A DNA stretch of 64,000 nt, from the NCBI GenBank assembly GCA_012295275.1, contig CM022668.1, positions 14,220,522 to 14,284,521 of the forward strand, written 5' to 3'. Position numbers and translations under genes: made by a program. Under the pieces are notes generated by a model. The model was not told the origin of the DNA and searched no databases. It saw only the letters and a list, made by a program, of their open reading frames with translations. The stretch comes from Chrysomallon squamiferum. Lineage: Eukaryota; Mollusca; Gastropoda; Neomphalida; Peltospiridae. Below, piece by piece: positions 46,861 through 61,149 of the stretch (position 1 is the stretch's first letter; every line of letters begins with the position of its first letter).

Positions 46861-47222
46861 AATAGAAAGATAAAAATAAAAATAATTAAAAGTTAAATAA
46901 AAGGAATCTATAAGCAAACAATTTATTGCATTTATTTTGTAACCATTGGTTATATTCCATTACATACATCCATACAAGAAAAAGAAAAAAAAAAAAAACA
47001 ACAAAAAAAAACGGAAAGAAATAAAACAAATAAAAAGAAAAGAAAAGAAAGAAAATTAAAAATGAATCAGAAAATCTGTAAGTATTTGTATTCTAATAAT
47101 CAATCATATACCAGTACATACATGCTGCATACATGAAAAAAACAAATAATCATAATAATTGCATCCAATAAAACAATTAAACAGTACACATACAATTAAT
47201 GAATTATTAAAATATATTTATA

Positions 47223-47250
<28 letters not shown>
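46201..47250. repeat. Degenerate long tandem repeat
   Basis: The word CTGTAAGTAAGCAA/ATAATCCATTGCATTTAT recurs near 46228, 46534, 46908 and 47075, each followed by A+T-rich filler and TACATACA-type words. No gene seen. Confidence 0.4.
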
Positions 47251-47254
<4 letters not shown>

Positions 47255-48164
47255 GGCTTGTGTAATACCATTCACCCACAAAAAAATATATATATTTTTC
47301 TTCTTTTTTTTTTTTAGTAATATATGTGATATCTATAAAACAATTCAGTTCATATATTGCTGTAACAATATTTGCTTCTGTTTTTCTCAACACACCAATA
47401 CAAATAAATCTTTTTATTAAAATCATGGAGACAGATGTTTTGCAGTGTATTTAATTAACTTTGCTTAAGTGAAACACCTTCAACTTAAAATTATATATTT
47501 TCAGCAGATTTGCCTTTCAACTGAAACAAATTTATTTACTTTTACTAAATTTGCCTTTCAACATAAATAATAAAAATAAAAAATTTGGTAGATTTATTTT
47601 TTTAATGTAAACAAATTTATTCCAGTTCAATAACTACTTACTTTTTATTATAATCAGACAATGTACACATTACAAAAAATCATTAAAAATAAATTCTATA
47701 ATAACAAAAAAAAAAAAAAATTAAAAAAAAAAAAAAAAAAAAGCAAAACTGTTTTGACTTTATAATGAAGAATCTGAGATATCAAGAAAAAAAGAAAGAA
47801 ACCAAAACACACAATATTTTTAATTTAAAATTGAAGTTAATTAAGTAAAAAGGTGTTTCATTATATAAAGTCATCAAGTCTGTTTTTCTAACATTCTAAC
47901 AGTTCCTAGGTTGTGTGTCCAGGTTGAGCTTTCAGCTGACTGCAAGTATCTTTGAAACAGTCACTGAATGAAAACTCTACAGATAATGAAAACTGTATCT
48001 GTATATTAACTTTTTATATGTAGGTAGATAGGTATTTACATACATGAATATATCTGTATGTGTGTCCATTATTAACATCATGTGGAAAAACAGACTTGAC
48101 AATATGGAACATTTAACAAAGTAAGAAAGTTTGAGAAAAAAAAAAAAATTTTTAGTTACCAAAT
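47251..48164. other. Intergenic A+T-rich DNA
   Basis: No gene seen; poly-A runs near 47707 and 47725. Confidence 0.5.
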
Positions 48165-48515
48165 ATGGTTGGAGTTAATCCTAGACTGACCAATTACAGA
48201 TTAGCTAATCCTCTGTGAGCCAAGATCAACCAATCAGAACTTAGCTAATCTGGGATAAGTCAAGACTAACCAATCAGAACTTAGCTAATCTGGGATAAGT
48301 CAAGACTAACCAATCAGAAGTAAGGTAATCCTGGATAAGTCAAGATTTGCCAGTCAGGGCTTAGCTAACCCTGAAGGAGCATGGATTAACTAATCAGAGC
48401 TAAGCTAATCCCAGATAATCTGAAATTAATCCAAGATTAACCAAACTGAAGTGGGCATAAACTGATAATCTGAAACTGACCAAGCAAAATTTGGCCAATC
48501 TTGGAAAGGCTGATG
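48165..48515. repeat. 40-bp minisatellite with repeated CCAATCAG words
   Basis: Seven to eight units of about 40 bases (two perfect, 48212-48300) contain ACCAATCAGAACTTAGCTAA. Each good unit therefore has a CCAAT-box word. It lies just beyond the likely 3' end of the SPATS2-like gene. Confidence 0.85.
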
Positions 48516-48750
48516 GAGGCAATAGAGATCTGGTGTATATATATATATATATGTATATAATATTTATAAACTTTTTAAACTAAAAAAAAAAAAAAAAAAA
48601 AGGGTCATTTTATTCTCTCCATGATTATATATATATATATATATATATTTGTAATGTGTCGAAAGATTTAGTTAATAAAATTTGAGCACAGACGTTGTTT
48701 GTTTCTTGTTTCTTTTTTTTCCTTCTTTCAAAACAGCAGCTCCTCCCAAT
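48516..48750 (-). other. 3' untranslated region of the SPATS2-like gene
   Basis: An inverted AATAAA at 48617-48622, about 130 bases past the stop codon, is a plausible poly(A) signal. (TA)n tracts lie at 48540-48552 and 48627-48649. Confidence 0.5.
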
Positions 48751-49220
48751 TTAAGTTGTTGATGCAACAGCAGCAGCAGCAGGAGCAGCAGCAGGAGAAG
48801 CAGCAGGAGCAACAGCAGTGGCCGATGTTACCAATGTTGTTGCTTGACTAGACTGAAAAGAAGCTCCCCCACGATTCATGCCGCGACCGCCTCTGTAGTC
48901 ACCCCTTCCTCTTCCCCCCCTCCTATCTCTGCCTCTTCCTCTACCCCCGTCCCCACCTCGGCCCCGGTACCCCTCCCCGCGACCTCTCTGACCTCTCTCT
49001 GACCTTGGCCTCCCGTCTGCGCTGAACCTCTGAGGACTGGACTGACCTCTGCCGTAGTTACGACGTGGCGACCGGCTCCCAGAATTCAGCCGGTCAGCTG
49101 AGCCGTCTTGCTGGGTTGTCTCCCCTGAGTTGGACTGAGTTGTCTTTCCCTTGGTGTCATTTTTATCGTCCTTCTTGGATTGGTCATTGCGTTGGGAATT
49201 TTTGTTTTGCTTGTTATTAT
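48751..49220 (-). CDS. SPATS2: SPATS2-like last exon: RGG box and poly-Ala tail
   Basis: The acceptor is TTTAAATTTATAG. It starts polar (Lys/Asn/Gln/Ser), then has [11 protein letters not shown] and a dense RGG/RG block (about 20 Arg-Gly pairs), and ends with an Ala/Pro/Val-rich tail before TAA at 48751-48753. The exon is much richer in G+C than anything around it. RGG boxes bind RNA and are arginine-methylation targets. Confidence 0.92.
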
Positions 49221-49606
49221 CTATAAATTTAAAAAAAAAAAAAAAAAAAAAATTATATAACAAACCCATTTACAAAATTACTTCAAATTTAAAAAGAAAT
49301 TTAAAAGAAACAAATTTAACAATTACTTGGTCAATAAGAAAACAATAAAACAAATAACAACAAATAATTATGTACCTGTTTGGCTGTTGGGCTTCACAGG
49401 AGCAGAGGCCGGCCTGTTTCTAGGGGGTGGGGATTTAACAGGCACTCCCTGCAATCAAGTAAGTAAATAAATAAATAAATAAATAAATAAATTTAAAAAA
49501 TGTTTACATCAACAATTTGTACAGATATTTCAAATGAATAAATGAATTATGAAATAATTAACTTCCATTATCTGAGGACATTTTCAGGAAGGAAGGAAGG
49601 AAGGAA

Positions 49607-49699
<93 letters not shown>

Positions 49700-51295
49700 T
49701 GACAGTGTCTGAGACAGAGACACACAGAGAAAGAAAGAGATGGAGATAAAAAAGAAGAAAGGAAAGAAGGGAAATAAAACAGGAGATAAGGAAAAGTAAG
49801 TAACACAGAAAATGGATAAAGAAAGTTTTAGATAAAATATCATGGAACAAAACAAATAACAGAAATCAAAGTAACATAATAAAAAGATGGTTTAAAAAGA
49901 AGAGAGAAAAATATTACACAATATTTCCACAAAATTTTAATTAACATTATACAAATTTTACATAATTAACTGTTTAATTCATGTCTACCATTAACCACTG
50001 ACTGAAAAAAAAATAATAAAAAATAAAAAATTACGAAAAACAAAATGAATAATACACGAGCATCCCTCCTTCACTAACTGCAATTAAGAGCAGAAACCTG
50101 TAATTTCAGAGAGTTTTTCAGCCTATGTTGTAGTTCAGCCATTTCTTCAGTGGACAAGGCATCATGTGATGTCAGTTCATTAATCGACTCTGTAACAAAA
50201 TATTCATCAAATGAACCAAACGAAACAAAAACTGTATGAACGAGTAACAAACTGTTAATTTCATCAAGTTTCCACAAAACCAGAATTATCAGAAAACCAC
50301 TTTGAGAGAAATTTGAATTGGTTACATAATGTTTTTGTTTTTTTGCTGTTTTAAATTTATACAGACAGTGATTCATGTATGGCCATGTTATGCTTGGACC
50401 AAGAAGACCTAGATCAGAATTTACTTAAATTTCTTTATTAAATATTACCCAGCATTCTCTATTTTGCTTGTACTGTATCACTGCTCTGCCAGAATGCATA
50501 TATATACAGAAAGGAAATAAACCACAGATTTTATTTCTTTTTTCTATTTATTTATTTATTATTATTATTATTATTTTTTTTTTTTTTATTTTTGTTGTTG
50601 TTGTTGTTGTTGTTGTTGTGGTGGTGGTGGTGGTGGTTGTAAGTATGTCTCACTAATAAAAATTATCTCCAAAAAGTTCTGGTTCTTGCTAAAACTTTAA
50701 TGACTTTAATAACAAATTAAACTTTTATTTAAACTACTTACTTCATTTTAGTTTAATCTGTTAATTTGTAAAATTATTCTCAAGTTGATGGATGTTCCAA
50801 TTTAACAATGGGTAACAGTACAAAAGGTGCATAAGCACTAATCTGTGTAATTTATAATGTTAAGTTTGATGAAGACTTTGCTTTAACAAAACCTTCCCAT
50901 ATTATAATTGGATAAGACTAAATCTGTGTAGACTTTGCCACTCACCTATGTTATCTACACTATTTGTCATCTTATGGAAGCTAACACTAAGTCTGTGCAG
51001 ACTTTGCCATTCACCTGTGTTATCTACACTATTTGTCATCTTATGGAAGCTAACACTAAGTCTGTGCAGACTTTGCCACTCACCTGTGTTATCAACGCTG
51101 TTTGCTGTCTTGTGGAAGCTGAGTGATGTGGGTGTGTCCTCTGGAGACAAGGCACTGCTGCCAACAGAGGAGAGGGACGGGCGACGAGCACTGTAGGCAC
51201 AGTTGACAGGCACAACTGAGAAGAAACCAGGCAAAACGTGAATGTGACAGGCATTGTCAGTAATTAGAAATATACTAACTTTTGATTACTGACTG

Positions 51296-51364
<69 letters not shown>

Positions 51365-51433
51365 AAGAGAGACTCAGAGAGACAGACAGACAGAGAGAGA
51401 GACAATCAGACAGCGAGATACAGAATCTGAGAG

Positions 51434-51490
<57 letters not shown>

Positions 51491-52363
51491 TACTGACAAA
51501 CAGAGATGAACTGACAATAATTAGAAACAAAAGAATTATGACTCAAATCAATGTATGCAATAATTCAGTTACTGATAAAGAGAAACAGAAAAAAAAATAA
51601 AAAAAATAAAACACATAAAATATTTACCTTCTGCAAAAGTCTTGATAACCTGTGAATATAAACAGTCAACATTAATCTTACTTATATTTAAAACCTATTA
51701 CTGCTGTGTTTTTAATATTTTTCCCTACAAGTGATCAAATAATAACAATAATAAATTTATGTAAAACATTTATATATATAAAGATTGCATAACATTTTTT
51801 ATTACTGATTTTGATTTTTAAGTTGATTTTACTTTAGAAGCAGACAATATACCACCATTTTCTATTATTCCTTTTTTTTTTTTTCAAACAACATAAATTA
51901 AAAAAAACGTTATGTAGACCACTTTTTTAAATTTTATTTTTCTCCACTGCCTCATTTGAAATATTTTACTTATCAAGTCAGTTTATAAATAAAAATACCA
52001 GCTTAACTGAAATCAAAATATTTAGTTACATGAATGAAATACTGACAAAATTTATTTTTGTATACCTCTGTAACTATTTTCATGTATTGCTCAGGTTTAA
52101 AATGTATAGAAAAAGAAAAAGAAAAAAGAAACTTACTTCATTTAAACGATCAGTATCATAGAGGAATCGTGTAGTACGTCCAAGATCTTCATCAACCTTT
52201 CTGTCACTGACAAACAGCTGTAGTAATAGCAGTAATAATAACATAGAATAATAGTAATAATAATACAGTAATGTTAATACTAATAGTAATAGTAGTAGTA
52301 GTTGTTTGTACAGTAGTAGTAATAATAATAATACATATAATTTAAAAAACTAAAATTGTTTTG

Positions 52364-52397
<34 letters not shown>

Positions 52398-52398
52398 G

Positions 52399-52451
<53 letters not shown>

Positions 52452-52672
52452 GCTCTGTCTCTCTCACCATCTATTCATGCCACAGTACATATTTATTTTT
52501 TTAATCTGAGGGAATTCCAAGTTGTGTTTTACCTTGATATCAGCTCTAAGGTCAGCCAGCTCAGTTTCAGAAAAGCGTTCTGCTCTTTCAACCCGCATTT
52601 TCAAGTTCATAGCTTTTTCCTGCCGTTGACTAAAAACTACATCTGGCAGAGGAAAAAAAAAAAAAAATGAAA

Positions 52673-52710
<38 letters not shown>

Positions 52711-54303
52711 AATAAAAATTATAAGAATGACAGAAGGAATATTTGATTATGATATTCTTCACAACAGCAAACATGGCTTACAAAATGTGATTTATTTGAT
52801 TTTTTTTTTTTTATTGATTAGGTAGATGGACTAGTTTTTTTGTAGTGTGTGTGTGTGTGTGTTTATATGTGCATGTGCATGCATGTGTGAGTATGTTTTC
52901 AGTGCATGAATTAAATGTGTTACTCCAGCATATGTGTTTTTTTAATGATTGTTTTTCTTTTCATATAGCACTGTGTATGTGTGTTGTGCATGTACAAATA
53001 TCTGTGAATATTTCTGTGTGTGTTTTTTTATCAGTATATGTGGGAAAAGATGTTACAAATTTTGTATCTGTTTAATATTTCTGTTTTTTTTTTTTTTTTA
53101 TATGTTGGGAAAAGATGTTATGAATTTATTTTGTATATCTATTTTATCTGAACATAACACTGCACATTTTTTAATTTTTTGCATCAATTTAATTTTATTA
53201 TTATTTTTTCTGAAATAAAAACAACCAGTTTCATCATTTATCTAAACCAAAAATATCTGTATCATTTAAAACCAAACAGAAAATGCAAATGTTAGACATT
53301 TAAAACCAAACAGAAAATGAAATGAAACCAAAAATAATTACAGTAATTTTCATTATTTAAAACCAAACAGAAAATTTGAAATTGTCCATTTTTCATCATT
53401 TAAAACCAAACAGAAAATCAAAACCAAAATCCATCATTTAAAACCAAATAGAAAATGAAATGAAACCAAAATGACAGTCATCATTTAAAACCAAACAGAA
53501 AATGAAAAAAAACCAGTTTTTTCATCATTTAAAACCAAACAGAAAATGAAATGAAACCAAAAATAATGACAGTAGTTTTCATCATTTAAAGCCAAACAGA
53601 AAATGAAACCAAAAAAAATAATGACAGTAATTTTCATCATTTAATAATAGAAAATGAAACCAAACCAAAAATAATGACAGTAATTTTCATCATTTAAAAC
53701 CAAATAGAAAATGAAATGAAACCAAAAATAATGACAGTAATTTTCATCTTTTAAAAACAAATAGTTGCCAGAATTATTTTTATCTTTTTTTAAATGGATC
53801 ATAAAAAACAATATGTATATTTATGAAACTGATGGCAAACACAGAGACAATTCTTTCCTTCTAAGCCATATAATCTATTTTAGGCAAAAAATATTTTCAT
53901 TAATTTTACCAAAAAAATACTTGTTAAACAGTTTTCAAAATTTTGTTTTGAAAGAGGAAATTGATATGATTTTCAATATACAATGCTTCATTTTAATGGA
54001 CAATATATCTATTTGTGGAAATGATAATCCATTTTGAAATTCACACCTTGAAATGTGTCATTTTTTTGAGTATCCCACACTGTCAATGACAGTGGTTGCC
54101 ATGGCAGTGCTGTGTATTAATTCAGTTTATTTTTACATGATATACTTACGCTTTTCGTGCTTCATCAAATACTGTTTGTATTCGTTTGTAAGATTTGTCA
54201 AACTCGGCATCTAGAACTACTCGTAACCTTTCTAAAGATGTTGTCTGTCTGTGTAGATCTTTTGTGGACCTTTCTAAACCTACAAATATATATATAAATA
54301 AAC

Positions 54304-54344
<41 letters not shown>

Positions 54345-57300
54345 ATGGTTTAAAAAAAATAAATAAACTAGTTACAGATATGTAAATTAATCACTCTTAA
54401 AAAAAACCTTTCAAAACATATTTTATAAAATTATATAATTAGATCTTGTATTTATCTTTCTGTATTCACAATATTATTATATTTTTTTAAAATTAAATAT
54501 ATATATATATATATATATGTACGTATGTATGTAAAAGTTTTAGAAATGGACAGCTGAAGAAATAAAGATTACAGGATACATAATTTATAGGTATTTCATT
54601 AACGTCTCTCTATCTACAGCATTAAAAACAAATTATTCTATCTATCTAAAAATGAAGGATGGAATAAGAAGTAGTTTGCTTAAACATTTGTCTCATTTCT
54701 AATCTGCAAATGCTGCAACATACACAGTGTTCAAAAACGTTACAGATAACAACACAAAAACGGCACAAAGAGCTAATGTGTTGCAATTCAGGACAGCTAT
54801 GCAAAACCAGTGACATCAGTGAAGAAATATTTTGTACCTGCAAATGGCTTTTTGGGTTTACTCTCTTTAGAACCTATACTTGTTGTGCTGCGCTCACTAG
54901 AAGTTCGTTGTCTGCCCTGTTCGTTGTGTAAATGCCCATGATAACCTAAAAAAAAAAAAAAAATTGAACTCAGACACAAGTTTAATAAAAATGTTTTTCA
55001 TATAGTTTTCTTAGTACTGGTTTTATTGATGTGATTATTAAATTCTGTAGGACATACATATGAAAATATATATATATATACATGTATATATATATACACA
55101 CACAGTGTACACTCACTCATTTTCACTCACTCTTTCTCTCTCTCTCTCTCTGACACACACACTAAAATAAACACACACAGTTTCTTTATTCCTCCCCCCC
55201 CAAAAAAAATACACATCTTGATTTTTCTCACATCTTATATTATGACAAATCTGAAATAAACATACACCAGAAACCACAAGCCAAACACACACACACACAC
55301 ACAGACACACACACTCACACAGACAGACAGACACCTACCTGGATGTTTATCATGTCTATGGTTGCTACGCTGGGGAAGGGCTTTGTAGTGAGATTCAACA
55401 CACACACACACACACATTCATGTTTATCATGTCTATAGACAAAGATTCACTGACAGACACACACACAGACAGACAGACACCTACCTGGATGTTTATCATG
55501 TCTATGGTTGCTACGCTGGGGAAGGGCTTTGTAGTGAGATTCAGACTCGGATGAAGTCTCGTTTCTCTGGTGTGTGCCGGGCGCCGAGCTCAGTCGCTGG
55601 TCAGTCGTGTTGGCGACAGACGCAGAAAGTCTGTCTTCTTGGTCCTTGGGTGCGGAAATTTCATCTGAGACATCTGCGATAACACACATATTAATAACAT
55701 AATAAAACACTGCTCTGTTTAATACAACTTTTTATTGAATGACAGACATCTTAGGGTTTTAAAAAGTAATTTAAAATCTGAGACACCACATAACATTAAC
55801 ATTATAACACACTGGCCTGTTTAATACAATGTTTTTATTGAATGACAGACATACTGAATGAGACAGACTGATTAGGGTTTTTAAAAAGTAATTTTTCATA
55901 CTTTTAACAGACAGACACAGACACATACTGATTAGTGTGTTTTAAAAAAGTAATTTAAAATCTGAGACACCTGCAATAACATACTAACATTATAACACAC
56001 TGGTCTGTTTAATACAGCTTTTTATTGAATGACAGAGAGACACATACTGAATGAGACAGACTGATTAGGGTTTTTAAAAAGTAATTTTTCATACTGAATG
56101 AAACAGACTGATTAGGGTGTTTTAAAAAAGTAATTTTTCATCTGAGACACCTGCGATAACATACTAACATTATAACACACCACTCTGTGTAATACAGCTT
56201 TTTATTGAATGACTGAGAGAAACATATAGAAACAGAAACACAATGATCAGGGTTTTTAAAAAGTAATTTCTAGTTTTAACAGATAGAAATAAATCTATCG
56301 GTCCAAGCAATGATGACTTGGCTCTGATTTTTAAAAAAATGACTTGTGAGTAATAGAAACTAACAATTAAAAGTAATAACTGAATTTAAAAAGTGTACCT
56401 TGTAATAATGTGTTTTTAATTTTTTAGTTGTTTTGAAATAGATAGCTAGCAATACAGAATTAATGATTGTTGATTTTTTTTTTGTAGTTTTTGTTTTGTT
56501 TTAAATGTTACTTATTATTAACTATATCAAAACAATCAGGAAAAGATTCATATATATGGATATATACATATACATCAGCCCAGTATATTATGAACAATGC
56601 CATAAACTATAATTAATTAATTGATTTCCAACAATGATAATAAAAACTAAAAAAAGGCTAACTTTCAATTAAAAGTAATCACTGAATTCAAAAAGTCTGA
56701 TTTATGATTAAAACATTAACAGTTAAGAAATAATGTTTTATTTAAATTTTTGCTTTGTTTTTTTGAACGTGACTTACGATTAAGTATATCACCATTTATC
56801 AGTGGTTCTTTGGTGTGGTTGGAGTCGATGTGCGGCCGCTGACCAGAGGCTGCTCCATTGGCTACTACTGGCTGACCAGAGCTGGATGCCTTTGCCTTCT
56901 TGTTTTTCTTCTTTTTATTGGGAGCCTTTTAATAGAAACAACAACAAAAATAAATTGTGTGAGTTAAAAAAATATCTACATTTTATCATGGCAGCCATTT
57001 TGTTATTCTACTCTAACATTACCAATACATGATGGCAGCCATTTTTATATTCTGATCCAAAATTACCAGTATCTGATTAAAGCTATTTTTATATTCTGAT
57101 CCAAAATTACCAATATCTGATCACAGCTATTATTATATTCTGATCAAAAATTACCAATATCTGATCGAAGCCATTTTTATATTCTGATCAAAAATTACCA
57201 ATATCTGATTGAAGCCATTTTTATATTCTGATAAAAAATGACCAGTATCTGATTGAAGCCATTTTTATATTCTGATTCTATCTGATAAAAATGATCTGAT

Positions 57301-58664
57301 CGTATCTTTTTATATTCTGTTCAAAAATTACCAATATCTGATCGAAGCCATTTTTATATTCTGATAAAAAATTACCAGTATCTGATTGAAGCCATTTTTA
57401 TATTCTGATCAAAAATTACCAATGTATTGTGAGAGCCATTTTGTTATTTTCTTTCACTATTATGAACATACCAGAATATTTTTGAAGAAATAATCTTCAT
57501 TACAATCAGATTTATTATTATTATTATTTCTTCTTTTTTTTTTTAAATTTTTTCTGAATTTGTTTATTATTGATTACTTTACTGTCAGATTTACTTTGCA
57601 ATTTAATTAGAAAAATTTAATGAGGAAATGAGTGTCTGTTGTATTTCAGTTGTTTATCAGTAGAGTACAATACACCTTCCTACTGATTTAAAGTGTTAAT
57701 TATTAATCATCAAACATATTGACACTAAATTATATTGGGAATAAAATAATAAATGTCAATATAAACTATATCTATCTATCTATCTATCTATCCATATATC
57801 TGAATACGTGTATTTCTGTGACTGTGTGTGTGAAACTAAGGCCTTCATCAACAAAAACTATTTGTTAATTCAGTATTTGAACGTTTTACAGTAAAACAAA
57901 AATATTACGATCCGTCTTGAGAGCACAAACCTTGTTTCCTGGGAAATGCCATTCAGTTAAAGCTGCTTTAGCGCCATCTACAATTTAAAAACAGTAAAAT
58001 ATAAATAAACCATTAAGAAATCGGGTTTCTAAATATATATATATATATGTGAATGCATATTGCTACATACAGATGAACTTGTAGAACACACACACGAACT
58101 CATGCACACACACACACACACACACACAACATAAGTATCTGTGCTTACATATTTACTACATAGGTATTTAATACATGCATATTTCAGTTTATGTATATGT
58201 TTTTATACAGAATACTTTTACTACAGAAAAATCTCCTTTGTCCTCATGAATATTAATTCAGACTGTCATGGTGGCTATTTTACTGAGTGGCATTCACAAT
58301 TTTACTGTAGCTAGACAAAATGGATTTTAATCTTCCATATTCTAGATTAATTCAGTATAAATAAATATCGCATACAGTGGAATGCATATTTGTAACTTTT
58401 ATTCCACCACTGTGACTGAAAAAGGTTATTAAAACATGTGATGATGTGGTGTGTGAAAGAACAGTTACTATTTTTTCCAGGAAATCTTCCACTTTTATTT
58501 TTGTGTTAGATGTGTTAATATTGTATAGAATTGTATAGAATTTATGCACTTAAGCCCTATGTATAGATATATATATATATATGTACATATTTATATATGT
58601 AAGCACATAATGTACATACATAAGTATACATATATATATATAACACAGACACACACATATATAC

Positions 58665-58704
<40 letters not shown>

Positions 58705-59788
58705 TATACTTATATGAAAAGTATTAATATATGAAGTTTTATCAGCTCTATTTGCTGACTATCATGTATATCTTTATGGTTACCACCTGCTATTTTATAT
58801 TACATATTGTACAGAATTACACTGTAAAACTTTCAGATTCATTTTATTAGTGTTTATAGACCAAACAACTGAACAGGTACCTGGACATTTATTAGTGTTT
58901 TTTTAAATTATTAGTTACCTATCTAATTACATCGGAAAATAATTTTACAAAATAAGTAATAGAAGCTGAAATAATTGTATAATAATAAAAAAAAAATTAA
59001 TAATAATAATAAATATCTGTAATAATAATAATAATAACAATATCTATAATAATAATAATAATAATACAAAAGAAAATAACGATGGAAAATTATTATTATT
59101 AATATTATTATCATCATCATCATCATCATTATTATTGAACACTCATTCAGAGTTGGTTAGATTGGGAAATAAGCCAATATGAGAAGAAACAAGGACTGAT
59201 CCACTGACCAAACATTCAACAATCTATTCCTAATCTCAAACATATCCTTGTGATCTACAACCATCTCCTGGTTACAGTTGATGGATACTTATTCAGAAAT
59301 ATCTGGAATGGGAAAACAGCACTCCAATGAATACACTGACACTTAATATTATTTGTAAGGTCAATGTTCTACCAGTGTGCTACACAACACCAACTTTTCA
59401 TAATACTTAAATCTATTTGCACAACAGTGAAAGAAAGAAAGAAAAAATCAATATTAAAATAGCAAGCCATTAAAGAAACTGCCATTATTAAAGTCTACCA
59501 GAGCTAGGTATGTTAAAGAAAGCCTAACAATAAAAAAAAAAATCATTGATCTATTGTATTATTACTAAATGTAGATTACGGATTATAAAATATTTATGAT
59601 TAAACAGCATCCCATGAAAAAGTAATAATGTGGATTAGGTGCATTTAGTGATCTGAAAAAGATACATAACCTGTTACTATCCTAATAAAAATTAAGTGTA
59701 CAATAAAATTTTAAAAAAAAAAAAAAAAGCCAAAAAAAAAATTCTTGATATGATGATATTTTAGCAGTTCTAGAATCAACTGTTATAA

Positions 59789-59820
<32 letters not shown>

Positions 59821-61118
59821 AAATCAATCAATCAATCAATCAATCAAGAAAATAAAATAAAATAAAAATAAAATAAATGAAAAATAAACCATGCCACAAT
59901 TCATCTTGAATAAGCACGCCCTATCAAACAGTTAATGTATTCTTTAAAAAGTGAAATAAATGAACAAAATAAATAAACAAAATAAACATAATATAAAATT
60001 AATGACACCTTAATTCATGTGGAAGATTTTCAAAATTTTTTAAACATTTAAGTCCAGATCCTCAAACAAGACCTTCCCAGTATTTTATTTTATTTTAACC
60101 TTTAAAAATTGATAGGTAAAGCAAAAAGAATGGAAGGGAAAGGAATTTAAAATGTTTAAAAAAAAATATAGATTAAAATAAAACTTAAAAAAAAGGAACA
60201 GAAAAATTAAAATTAAAAAATAATAAAAATCTAATATATTGTTAGAGGCTGAACTGAACAATAACTAGGCAGATCATGTTTAAGATTATGATAAAAATGT
60301 TAGTTTTATAAAATAAAAAAATTATTAAATAAATATTATTAAAACAAAAAAAACATTTTCTCTGTGTGAAAATTTTAGAATCTATTAATTATTATTTTTT
60401 TATTGTTATTTAGCTTTTTTTTTATTATCGTTATTATTTTATTTTATTTTTTTTATTAATAATTTTTTTTTTTTTTTTTTCATTTATAAATAAATTTGTT
60501 TATTATTGATTACTTCACTATCAGATTTACTTTGCAATTTCTTCAGCAACAGAATCTGGTAACAAGCCTACCTCCCACCGTGCAATTGAATCAATTGTCC
60601 CAGACTCCCAAGTACTAATTCGTGAACAAATACGGTAATATAATCACATGACAGATTTAATTTAATAGCATAACTTCAACTAATATCCAGCTGTTGCTGC
60701 AGACTGTTTATTCAATACTCCCAAAGAGTTTAAATCTAATTAAAATGATCATTAACAGGTATTGCTGCTACATCTCAAACAGTTTCCCAACTGTCAACTA
60801 GTTGAATACCGAACAGAAACTGTCAAATAATACAGCACACTCTGAGTATTTTATGTTCCACGTCTGACAATAACTACATATTCATGCACAAAATAGTTTT
60901 TCTTCTTTAATTTCACCTCTAAAAATGTCATTAAAGTCTGGTGCAGCCACCGAATTCCAGACACAAGTCTCGAGTTTGCACAGAGGTAGCAAAAATATCT
61001 ACTACCTATGTTCACCTAACTTAGTTTTAAGTAGGATGAAGTTGTCAATCTCACTTAGTTGCACTTGTTGATCTCATTTTGGCCCTATGTCATCATTTGA
61101 ACTTTTTTTTTATTTACT

Positions 61119-61149
<31 letters not shown>

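Noticed and set aside
48165-48515. Regular direct repeats that could suggest a CRISPR array
   Set aside because: Units are adjacent with no unique spacers, and the context is a eukaryotic gene; it is a minisatellite.
51264-51530. Frames of repeated Arg-Glu or Ser-Leu residues over GA/CT tracts (also 49558-49855, 6798-6998, 20146-20349)
   Set aside because: Pure dinucleotide microsatellites read as protein.
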